From Alentia gelatinosa (lineage: Eukaryota; Annelida; Polychaeta; Phyllodocida; Polynoidae): a stretch of 64,000 nucleotides of DNA. Position 1 is the first letter of the stretch, and every line of letters starts with the position of its first letter. This document shows, in pieces, positions 24,020 to 34,309 of this stretch. A program made the translations under genes and the position numbers. The DNA is taken from positions 76,085,193 to 76,149,192 of the forward strand of contig OX465579.1 of assembly GCA_950022655.1 (NCBI GenBank), written 5' to 3'. The notes beneath the pieces are model-generated. The model was not told the origin of the DNA and did no database searches. It was given only the letters and a program-made list of their open reading frames with translations.

Positions 24020-25130
24020 GTAAGGCTCTGAATATTACTAATTGACCGTGGGCAGTAATCTTTCCATGTTTTAGATATGTGTGTGTGCTTACATATCATA
24101 AGTCCACCATGTGGCATCTTACAATGCATAGAAATTGTACTTAAGTGGCTTTGGCAAAGGTTTATCGTAATAACAATAAACCATTGTCTTGACACACAAG
24201 ATATTGAAATGTTTAGGTGTGTAGTTCGGTTTCTTGGACGATAAAAAGTTCAATTCCCTTTCTATATGAAGTCGGCTGGTAGGGGGTTCCAGCATGGACA
24301 TCCACTGCGAATTTAGCACCAATAAATGCGAAATATGACACCACTAAACATCAGCATATGTAACAGACAAATTTAGGCCTGCTTAAATTTGACGAAGAAA
24401 TGGATCACTGATCCAAATATCAGTCTGTAGGCGAGAAGGCAGTGATGGTGATGATAGCCGTTAAATTGTACAAAGTTTCAAGGTCCAAACAACCGGCCGA
24501 TGTCTTGAAGGAAGGAAACAGGAGTAATTGAGGCTTTTGTCTCCCAATCAAAATCTTAATAGAAGTTATTTCATCTCAGGTGATACTTACCATTCATCTG
24601 CTTTCATCACCAATCCGTGTTAAATAAAGGTCACTTAATGATTACTGATACCTGCTACGTGCATAAAGGATGTACAGTATGCAGTATTATTAACCATTGT
24701 TACCAATTTGGAACCAGGTCTATGTAGCGTCACTACAAAGCAGAAGGCAGTCATCACTTCAGAGACAGGCCTGTCGTTAATAGTCATGTAGCGTGGTGCT
24801 AAAGAGATGGCATTTAGTCCGAGTAAACCCATGCCTATAAGCGAACTGTTTTACGGCTATATCAAAGGCATAGGCCAATGAAGCCCCCAACTTCTACAAG
24901 CATGATATTCATCCTACGCAGTTCTGACTTCTGCTGGTTTTCATATTCAATCATCAAAGTACTTTATTCCTGAAACACTGCCCAAACTTGACGAAATTGG
25001 CCCCACCTGTTGGTTATGAAGTGGATGCTATAAATATTTCCTATTATAATTGTAATACGAGAGGTTAGGGTTAAGGCCGAGGACGCATATTACAATGTCA
25101 TAATTAATAGTGAGCAGATCAAAAAGGAGG
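24020..25130. other. Non-coding stretch downstream of the candidate exon
   Basis: If the donor at 24020 is used, this would be intron. I did not find a convincing acceptor with an open frame. Confidence 0.25.
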
Positions 25131-25139
25131 ACACGACCC

Positions 25140-25181
25140 GGTCACTTCAGGGTCACGTGGTCTGATTGACGTCATTTCCGG
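25140..25181. promoter_or_regulatory. Dense cluster: nuclear-receptor half-sites, E-box, CRE, ETS
   Basis: Within 42 bases lie GGTCA at 25140 and GGGTCA at 25150 (direct half-sites), CACGTG at 25154-25159, TGACGTCA at 25167-25174 and TTTCCGG at 25175-25181. A CRE abutting an ETS site is a familiar animal promoter arrangement. No TATA box or exon was found in the following kilobase. The role as promoter or enhancer is inference. Confidence 0.4.
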
Positions 25182-25882
25182 TTGTAACAGACGATCAATC
25201 AGCAGTGAATGAATGACGTCCAGCAAAACATCATACATGTAAATATTCCTGATCATTCCCTTGTGTATTAGCGTTATGCAAACTCCGTGTATGCTGTCAG
25301 ACGATCTTGTTATGTAAATATTAACCTTTTCTGATTGATATACAATTCAAGCTACTTCATGTAAGACAATTAATAACCGGACACGTACTTCACCTTCAAT
25401 TGAAAGAATTGAATGAAACTATATATTTTAGCACATTTATTACATAGATCTAGCAAATGAGAATAGGTTTATCATATTCTACCTTTAAAAAAGTAAAAGT
25501 AGGCATCATAATATTTCACTCATTTTTTATAAGTCGCGAAGATCCTGTATGAATAGATAATTGCATAAATAGAATCACTAGGTGGTGTCACTGAATGTTT
25601 GCTGTGGTACCTCATGGTGGTTTTTGAATGTTGACATCTATCAAACAAAACATGATCCTTGAAAATATCTAATTAATGAATATAATGTTGTGTTTAGTCT
25701 GTCCCAACCCAATATGCCAATTTATATTTAACTGATTTATATAGGAAATCTATTGAGAAATAGGACGAGTATACAAGTATAAATCAATGAGAGCGCGGCG
25801 GCACTACCGGGTAACGTTTTTTGTCGCCATCTAACGGACCTCCCATGAACTAACGTTCTAGTCCTCCTCTGATGACGTCATA

Positions 25883-26230
25883 GGGAGCCAAAGTGAACCC
25901 GCTGAAACCACAGATCTATACCCACCTACAAAACACCGGTGGCTAGTAAGAACGAGGCCTAGTGCTAAAGCTATGGGGGTTTGAGGCTAGACTTATGTTT
26001 TTGGTCCTGTTTGTTACTTTTGAAGTGATGTTTATAACTATCGTCTCTTAATAACTTTGTTTCAAAACTACCATGACAGTTGTTAAGTTTATTAAAAATT
26101 TGGATCTAAAAGATTGAAGAATGACACATATAATCTGGAACCTACATAGTCAAAGTACTGAGCGCCTATACCCGGAAATAGTATTTTGTGACCGGCTATC
26201 TGTGGTTGCAGCGGGTTCACTTTGGCTCCC
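25883..26230. mobile_element. 348-bp TIR element (MITE) with CATA duplication
   Basis: Inverted ends of about 33 bp begin GGGAGCCAAAGTGAACCCGC, with one or two mismatches between arms. The element is flanked by CATA at 25879-25882 and 26231-26234. The interior has no coding potential and no similarity to other elements here. A 4-bp duplication with this terminus does not match a superfamily I can name. Confidence 0.75.
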
Positions 26231-27088
26231 CATATTAGCACGTTCGCAGTTACGCTGGTTCCCCGGTCATCCGCTAGGGGACACGGCGGAATTAGACCGC
26301 AGGGACAGATCGATGCATATGCCTGATTTTGGTAACCTCAGTGAGCGCGTGCGCGGACCTTAGACTGTAAATAAACAAGATGGCGTGTCTGACAGATTCA
26401 AAGGCAAAACCAAACCGTGAGAACACTGTCAGTATATACAACAATTTCAAATGACATATGTAGTCAGGAAATGATGGATCACAATGTTTTCTTTGTTGTC
26501 GAGTATTCAAACCATTCTGACAGTCAACCCCTGAGCAAAATACACTGTCACAATTAATTGTCAAGCGCCTGCGGCCCCTATTATCGCTCAAGCACCAGTC
26601 AAAGCTATCAAAGTTCATTTTCGATCAAATTTTCAGCTAGGGTGTTGTATCATAAGTTATATCAACTTACTCTGATTGCAATGCTATCAGATGTGCATCC
26701 AATTAGAGTTTAGTGCTTGTGGAAACCACATCGCAACTAGTGCGATGTCAGTTGGATTTTGAAAATGGAGCTGGTTTTGGGTCTGTCACGCACTTCCCAT
26801 GATAGACTCCAAAACCAGCATTCAACCTCTGCCAGCGTTGCAACCAACGTACACTACCTGCCTGTTATCGTTGATACAGGCGGGTACCAGCCAAGTTCGC
26901 AGTAGGACTTCAAAGGTTTTTGCGTAACCTTTTCGTTCCGTTAGACCTCCCGAGGGCGATCCGTAGTTCGAAAAAGATTTTGCAACGCCCCGTGACAAAA
27001 CAGGACTTCAAAGGTTGTTTGATCTTTGTATTTTGAGAGGGAATTGTGGTCTATATTTTGGTTCCCTCTGGTAAGGCGTGCCCCCGGG

Positions 27089-28411
27089 ATGGCACCTCAC
27101 AAAACTAAGGTCACTGGGACATCGAAGGCAGTCCCAAAGTCCCCGGCAAAATCTTCGCTGGAGATGAGAGTGGAAAAGAAGATGGGAGAATTTCGCTCTG
27201 ACATCATGGAGATCAAGATGGCGCTGGTGGCAGTTGTGCAAGCTGCCCATTTTAATGTTTCAACAAAGGAAGCGCCCAGAACTCATTCCTTGGATGCGAG
27301 TTCTAAGAGAAAACTGGTGCAGGATAGCGAAAGCGTAGGTAACGACTGTCTCCACCCGGATTCCCCATCGATCCAAGAATTTTCTACGCCTACAAGACAA
27401 CCTATTCGCCGCACCCCTACTACTCCTGTGTCAGGCCTTGCTGCGGATCTCAATGCCTCGTGGCCTAATGTGGCGGCCTACAGGGACAATAGGTTCTCGT
27501 CGCAAGTGGACAATATACTCAATTTGGCCTCACACGTCCTCAATGCTACAGGTAAGAATCAGCCTCTCCAGTATGTGTTTCAAGGCCCTAAAAAAGAGAG
27601 AGCCTCACTCAGCTCCCTCCCCATCCAGGAATACCTAAGAATGATCGACGATCAGCCTGTGGGGGCTCCCATCCGCCCTAAACTGGTGTTGCATTTTAGG
27701 GAGGTACTTGAAGATTCAGTTGACTATGAATGGGAGCATGTGCGGCATTGGTCTGAGGAGACTTTTCCCCACATCTCCGAGGGTAGAATGGGGGGGGGGG
27801 GGGCAACGAGGCCGCCATTTAACACCTCCGCACCACGATGAGTCGCGTGGAGGCTACCAGGACCCCCCCCCCCCCCCCCGCAACACCTCTTGGACGGCTC
27901 AACGGTGGTCCACTTGTGTGCTTATTGTTATAATGTCATCGGCCTCGCACACCCCAATGCTGATGGAGATTGCAGAATTAGGGCTAGACACGAGGCCTCG
28001 TCCCCTCAACCTACTCAAGTCAGACCAGGCAGGGTCCAGGCCACTTCTCAGGCCCATCGGGACATCCATCGTCCTGAACAGGTGCCCCCCCTCGCCCACT
28101 TCCCTTTCTCACCACGTACCACGGGGGTTGTATCAAATCCTATGGCTTCTCACTATCGTCCGAGCTGCGGAGTTGCCACGCTTGACGGATCTGATCGTTC
28201 AAGTATCAACTCAAACGTAGTCCAAGTTGTTCCTGGTGTTGATATTGCTTCAAAACCATTTGTTTATGACTGTTGCACTTCTGATACTCATGGTGGAAAA
28301 AATGATTCCCTGGCCTTCAGTTCTGAACTTGCTTCCTCTTGGAGGTGTGGAGCTGTTCGCTGGAGGCGGAAATTTTTTTTTTTTACTTCTGATACTCATG
28401 TTTGTAACTAA
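27089..28411 (+). pseudogene. Gag-like ORF relic of a DIRS/Ngaro-type retrotransposon
   Basis: From ATG 27089 the frame encodes about 230 residues of Gag-like protein. It is basic at the N-terminus, with a likely coiled segment near residues 25-50. It then has a region with the same spaced residues as the intact Gag at 40732-41874: FSS, EYL..M.D, HFREVLEDS and WEHVRHWSEE..PHISEGR. Two homopolymer runs, G14 at 27790-27803 and C17 at 27863-27879, shift the frame, and the second shift restores the first frame. The domain then continues as GGYQD and VVHLCAYC, a CxxC motif with later His and Cys, matching WVHVCSFC in the intact element. No RT follows, so the element is 3'-truncated. The leader probably starts somewhere after 26640. 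Confidence 0.65.
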
Positions 28412-28499
28412 CTCGATTGTGATTGTATGTACTGTTCAGATGAAGCCGTTGCTGGGGCGCCAGATCTGCGCCCACGGGACGTGGGCGTCTCCTTCATCA

Positions 28500-31139
28500 G
28501 CGGCTCCATAGCTTCCTCCTACGGCCTCTATTCACGTCCCAGATGCTCTGTCATCAGCATTTGGCTTAAATCTGGAGGTTATATATCGTACTGACGTACC
28601 CAGTATACGGCATATAGCCTATGATTCATAGGCGCCGCCATGACGCCCCCCGAGTAGGTGTTCTTCACTAATGGATGTGAAAAAGTAAGTGTTCTTCACT
28701 GAAGGATGTGGAAAAGAAGTGAGTGATAATTGGGAAATGTCACAACTTTAGCCTTGCTCAAATATTTATATAAAGTATTCCATATGGAAAATATCATGTC
28801 TTGGGTTTAATCATTATGTCATCCTGCTTTGGGATGGGTGTAGAGAGTCAGGGGAACCATGGTAAAATATTGAAAGCCAGTTGAATTTCATAAGAACAAA
28901 GAGCCAGAATACAGGTTTGTCCCCCGACCACCTAGTGACTGCTTCATGAACTAACAATGGCTCTGTCCCCTATACCATGTTATACACCAAATGACTAATG
29001 TTTCACTTTGAATAAATGGTCTAAACTGCCGTCGCGCCTCTCGTCTTATATATGATTTCCTTCAAATCTATCAAAAGCAAGGACGGTGACCTATAGTTTT
29101 GAAACTTTAGTATGCATTTCACAATTTTGTGAAGGTCTAGTGAATATAACATGGGTTTTACCATGTGAAGACCAACTTGTGTTATACTTCCTATGCATTA
29201 TTTTATAAGACCATGATGATTTTAATGTCAAAATCAAAATCTTGCATGATGACCCCAAAATCTTCAGATATGTGTTCTCGAACGCATTTGAGATAATCGT
29301 ATTTAACTTTCAAGGAAATGACATGGGTTATGATTTTCGGGGAATTATTAGCATATCCGATATGCCTTTCATAACGTATTTCACATCGGCTAGCATTGCT
29401 TTGAGTTCGTTTTCCCAAATAAAGAGTTTCTGGTTACTTCCAGTCTCCTGTTTCCGGTGTTAGTCGCTACCAAAAATTCCACCGACGGTGGTTAGTTTCT
29501 TCTAATTACTTTCATGGAAAGTATATTTGATGATCTAGATGATGGCGTTTATACGTGCACTCAGAGAGGCTTTTCGATATTAAATAGTGTTTATTTATTA
29601 CTATATCAATATCCCACCAGCCAAATAGATAAATATAATCACACAGCCATCGATATACACATATATTGTACAGGTGCTTCAATGCATTATGCTGACAAAT
29701 TGTTCCGCTCATCTGTTTAAAATCTATGAATTGGATCATAAAGACGCATATTACATTGCATAGTGTGATAGCTAGTTGAACATTTTAATCCAATCGATGT
29801 AATGACGCTCGATCTAAGATCCAGGTGTTCTCATGGCCGTGGGCGTGGAAGCCTGTCTGTATGTAGGCGAGAGGGGTGGGTGGGAGGAGTGAGGATTAGC
29901 AATCCTGCAAGCCAACGGGGTATATGAAATAAAAATGAGAACAACCTCCACTGGTCGAGGTCTACCGAATCTGTTCGTTTGCCAGAACGCCTTGTTTTTA
30001 TTTGGAAGAGGTAGACTTGATGGTGAAAAAAACACGTAAATACCTAACTGGAGGGATAAACAGAGGTCAAAAGACCGAGGAAGTGGAGCATTGTCTAGAT
30101 TATAATCTACTTATAATCTTACTCCAATAAAATCATAATGCATGGGTAAACATTTGGAATTTAAAATGGCTTTTCCAGCTTACTGAGGTGTATATACAGA
30201 AAAAATTTATATTTCAGATGAATTATTACATTGAATTTATTCTTGCTTCCTTGTTCCCTTGAATACTATGAGCACATAAACTGAACTCACAGTTTTATGA
30301 ACTCAGTAAAGGGATTCGGCTTGGATTATTAATCAGGTTCACATGGCAAAGAGACAGCCATACTCTTAGACGCGCACATTACAAATACATTTCAAAATTA
30401 ATCTTTAATATGCCTACTGATCATCAACCTAGCGATCATTACAAGGCAGCGCTCTACTTCCTGGCAAACGAATGCTACATGTTCTACGAAAGAAAGGATT
30501 TATCTGTTAATAGTAGGAATAAGGAAAGGACATTGGATTAAATGGTTTAATAAAGCGGATATGATTGGTTGTGAAGGTTGTGTGAACATGTAATATTTAA
30601 TGTTGTATTCTCGTTACCCAAAGAGATCCGTCCTTATGGGGGATGGTGATGCAGGACGATAACTGAAAATCGTCAATTTTAGTATTTGAAACGGTGAAAA
30701 CCTTTACCTTTTTTTACCCATTGCTGTGTAAAATTGATCGTATGTAATAAAATGTACTCTCATCCGAAAGGAGAAATAATGGCATGAACACTTCGACGGC
30801 TGTCTCGGGTTTTTGACATGTCTGACATGGACATGTCTGACATGGAAATCCTAGTTGGTATCACTTTGGTAGGTCCTAATCGTAGTCGCACAGTCAGTAT
30901 CATTTTTAAAACACCTCCCAGGAGTCGAAAGAAATTATCTTTTTTTCATCTCAATCTGAATATCCTACAGGTATTAAATGAATTTGAATAAGATAAATAT
31001 GCAAATAAAGTAATGATAACATGACTAGCACACATATAAGCTGCCCATTTTAAAATGATTCTCAAGCAAACTTCCAGGATGAGAAGGGCATAGAGGGAGA
31101 TGCCAGGTACGGCTCGGGACGCAATTCTCATGAAGGTAC
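28500..31139. other. Non-coding stretch
   Basis: AT-rich, with no RT or recombinase remnant downstream of the Gag relic. Opposing 68-75-codon frames at 29512-29739 have no features. Two p53-like half-sites occur at 30814-30838 (see findings). Confidence 0.3.
30814..30838. promoter_or_regulatory. Paired p53-family-like half-sites
   Basis: TGACATGTCT and GGACATGTCT are separated by five bases. The second fits RRRCWWGYYY exactly and the first has one mismatch. They come from a 15-base tandem duplication around CATGTCTGACATGGA, so the pair may be coincidental. Confidence 0.25.
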
Positions 31140-31590
31140 GAGACAGTGGGATGCTAGGCACTGGAAAAGGAGAGGTGTGTTTAGCAATTTTCGTGCACTG
31201 AAGGAAATAAATTGGTAACAGGCAGAAACATTGGGCACTGGGGGAAGGCACTGGGAAGGATGAGGAGGCAACAGACAGGGACATGAGGCACTAGACAGGC
31301 AGTGGGGAAATAAGGAGGTGACAGAGGGACACCGGGCACTGGACAGGCAGTGGGGGGTGGGGGGGGGGGAGGTAATAGAGAGGAACAAGAGGCACTGGAC
31401 AGGCAGTAGGAGGGATGAGGAGGTGACAGAGAGGAACGTGAGGCACTGGACAGGAAGTAGGAGGGATAAGGAGGTGACATAGAAGGAGATCAGGCACTGG
31501 ACAGGCAGTAGGAGGGATAAGGAGGTGACAGAGAGGAACATGGGGCACTGGACAGGCAGTAGGAGGGATGAGGAGGTGACATAGAAGGAG
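31140..31590. repeat. 51-bp minisatellite, about eight units
   Basis: Each unit contains AGGAGGTGACAGAGAGGAAC and then GGCACTGGACAGGCAGTAGG, with variation and a G expansion near 31362-31370. As 51 is a multiple of three, all three minus-strand frames stay open and predict 17-residue proline/cysteine-rich repeats. Three open frames over the same array argue against coding. Confidence 0.85.
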
Positions 31591-31599
31591 AACAATCCG

Positions 31600-33552
31600 T
31601 AAGAGATATACTGAGCTAATAGAGGGGGAAGCTATAGGTACTGGTTGCGCAATGGTAGGTAATATGGGCTGTGAGAGAAGGAAGCGAGAGAGTGACTGAG
31701 CAATGGCTTTATGGGACAGAGGTGATCGGTCTATGAGAGCAGGATCGGGAGACAGACTACCTTTGATTGTTCAGTAATGCATATGAGAAATCAGGATTAT
31801 AAATGATCCGTTCTTCATCCAGTCCCTGTTATAGTTTTTACATCTTACTTGAGAAGAGAACAGGAATACCCGACGCCAAAATGAGTAGCGTGCTTCATCT
31901 TGTGATATTATACTATGTGATTCCAACTGGCGGAGTACTTCGAACTTTGACTGCCACTCGTGCAGTTTCTCCATAGTACGATCCATATTACTCTTGGCGA
32001 TGCCTTCCTCATTCTACCCTCAGTCACTGTTTTTTATCCCCGCGCTTCCTCCCTCACCCTTTGCAAAGCAACCCACGCAAACGCCTGGCCTTTCATTCGC
32101 CCATCTGTTAATCGAGTAGGTGTTTAGCAGAGTAGGCTAAGCTATGATCTTTCAGGCAAGTCTCTATTTTTAGGAGACTTACATATAGAAGAGCATTATG
32201 CCAGATGTCACTATTCACATGATTGCCACATCAGTGAAGGTGAGATGGATGATGTCACAAAGATATACCTACCATCCGGGAACTGCTGGCTTCATTGTGC
32301 TAGACAGAAAAGACCCATCTATCAGCGCCAATCGTTGTCAGAATAACTGTCGCCAGAATCCGCTTTGTCAGGATACCTGTTGTCAAGGTGACAAAAAGAA
32401 ATATGAAAGTGTAACACATTCTGGGCACTGGTTTGGGTGTGTGTATGTTGGGAGGGGGGCGGGGATTAGGGTCGTACAGGTAGGTGGCGGGGGGGGAGGG
32501 GGGTTGAGGAGTCCATACCCATTGGTCCACACTGCGCCGCTCCGGTTTATTGTGCCGCAAAACCTGTCTCTGCAATGATAGACTCTTTACAATCTTAGGA
32601 TTTTAAGATGTTCCCTCCGCGCCTTTTCACGGGTGTATCGCGATGTAGTACTACCCAAGATGAAATATAGTTCCTAGATGTATCTAGTGTATCTGACACT
32701 ATGCCAGTGATATTTGTGAATTTCTTTCATAATTCTTTTGAAATACTCTAGTGATAACTTTTTCAGTCACTTTGAAAATGATATAATATGATAACAAGAG
32801 TTTTAAATTTTGAAGTAAACATTCAACTGTCATCTTCTGAAGCCATCGAAGGCTGATTCAAAACACCTCTTACTTCTTCTTTCTATTGAGTATAACACTA
32901 TTCTATGCCATCAGGAAGGTATGAAACAATGTCTTCTTCCTTATTATTGTAATTGCCAGAGTTGTCACACTTTGAGATCCCTTAATCGATCCCTGACAGT
33001 TTAATTCCCTCCATGACCTAGAATCGGTGACCTAGATTTCCATCACTGTTGGTCCTGTCAATCTGGCTGTCATGACCTGGGGCTGCACCCAGAGAGCTAG
33101 TATAGTCACTCAGACACGTTTATGGAAGACATTACCATGTTTGGTTGCTATAGACATGATATGTAAACCATAGATGTGCATACAAAACAAATATTATATG
33201 AAGTATTTTCAGGCACTTCCGATAGTATTTACAAACACCTACACGTGCGAAACACCGACCTAGATAGCCGCCAAAACGTAGTTCCTACCCAGAGGCCTGT
33301 AATAGCAGCGACGAGTTTCCGAAGGTTGCTCTAGCGGTGCAGTGTGCCATTGGTCACGTCCGGCTCACCATAGAAACCAAAGAATGAGATTGTCCAGGAA
33401 CAAGATGGATGACACAACATAGATGTGGATTCCCCTCTTAATGATTGCAATTAGCCTGAATGAGAGTCTGTCCGCTTTACTCAACAGCGGGCACTTTACC
33501 CCTCTCTGTCACCCTCGGCAACACGTGAGTGCCTGAAGGGCATGGGGGAAAA
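31600..33552. other. Non-coding stretch with a G-rich tract
   Basis: A plus-strand G-rich run at about 32447-32510 contains several G3-G8 clusters and could form G-quadruplexes. It interrupts the 126-codon frame 32198-32578, which I do not believe is a gene. The rest is AT-rich. Confidence 0.35.
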
Positions 33553-33657
33553 GCGGGAAATGTTTCCCGCCAAATGGGCCAATTGCCGTCTGGTCTAACC
33601 ACGGCAGAAGAAAGAACTAATTAGTTATGAACCTCGCCTGTGATGCAGTGTATATAA
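33553..33657 (+). promoter_or_regulatory. Candidate promoter: inverted E2F pair, CCAAT, TATA
   Basis: GCGGGAAA (33553-33560) and TTTCCCGC (33563-33570) form an inverted pair of consensus E2F sites. CCAAT follows at 33579-33583 and TATATAA at 33651-33657. Order and spacing resemble a compact cell-cycle-type promoter reading to the right, with a start expected near 33,680. The motifs are visible; activity is inference. Confidence 0.45.
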
Positions 33658-33684
33658 ATGTCGTCTGCCGTGTACCTAATCACG

Positions 33685-33822
33685 ATGAATGATGAGGATT
33701 TTGTAGTATTATCCATTTCAATTATATGGCTCCTTATCTGCATAATATGTGTCCCACTCACTTTTTACTGTGATACCCAAAGTGAGAAAGAGCGATTGCA
33801 GAAGCTCATAATTAGTATATGA
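33685..33822 (+). CDS. 45-residue single-pass membrane micro-ORF
   Basis: ATG at 33685 opens an acidic N-terminus (MNDEDF), then one strongly hydrophobic segment of about 22 residues (roughly 7-29, including WLLICIICVPLTFYC). A charged tail with SEKERLQKL follows, then a stop. This is the layout of a small type I or tail-oriented membrane peptide. It begins 28 bases after a TATATAA box, so a TATA-directed RNA would have a very short leader, which is a weakness. No family is recognised. It could also be the first exon of a longer transcript or chance. Confidence 0.3.
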   Translation: MNDEDFVVLSISIIWLLICIICVPLTFYCDTQSEKERLQKLIISI

Positions 33823-34201
33823 AAACTTTATGATATATAAAACGATTGATTGTTGACACGATTAAGATGAAGTCGTGGGAACATAATGAGTTTTAAATAG
33901 ATATATATTTATTTCTTATCCTCACCTTGTTGTCATGGCCTTGTTACAACGTTTCTATCCACTACGTTAACCAAGTGTCCGAGAATCCGACTAATTTAAC
34001 AAAACACCACTGAATACCTGTTTCAAAAATCTGAGCGCGCATGTAGAAGTCCGGCTAAGGTATCTCGAAACAAATTCACTATGAACGAGTTTCCCGCCCA
34101 AAAAACAAAGATCTATATTAATCTCGTCTGCTACAAATGGCATACTGCGCAGGTAGGCTGAAATTTCTGCCTGCTTAGCGAGGTAACAAGGGCTTATTTT
34201 T

Positions 34202-34306
34202 ATGGACTACTTTCGTCGTTTGGAGGTGTCAGCTATGACACTGAGCCAGTGTGGGGAGGCTGGCTATCCCTCCTTCGGGAGGTTTAGAGTGTGTCTTGGG
34301 CATCAG
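34202..34306 (+). CDS. Candidate first coding exon
   Basis: ATG at 34202 gives 35 codons ending in phase at CATCAG|GTAAGG, a near-ideal 5' splice site; the frame stops six codons into the presumed intron. The peptide begins MDYFRRLEVSAM and contains GEAGYPSFGRF; no domain is recognised. A second E2F-like word, TTTCCCGCC, occurs about 110 bases upstream near 34090. The start context is weak (T at -3). No acceptor exon could be paired. Confidence 0.25.
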
Positions 34307-34309
34307 GTA

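Noticed and set aside
31128..31595. Three overlapping minus-strand frames of 85-155 codons predicting 17-residue Pro/Cys repeats
   Set aside because: The 51-bp minisatellite period is a multiple of three, so all frames stay open; three simultaneous frames argue for no coding.
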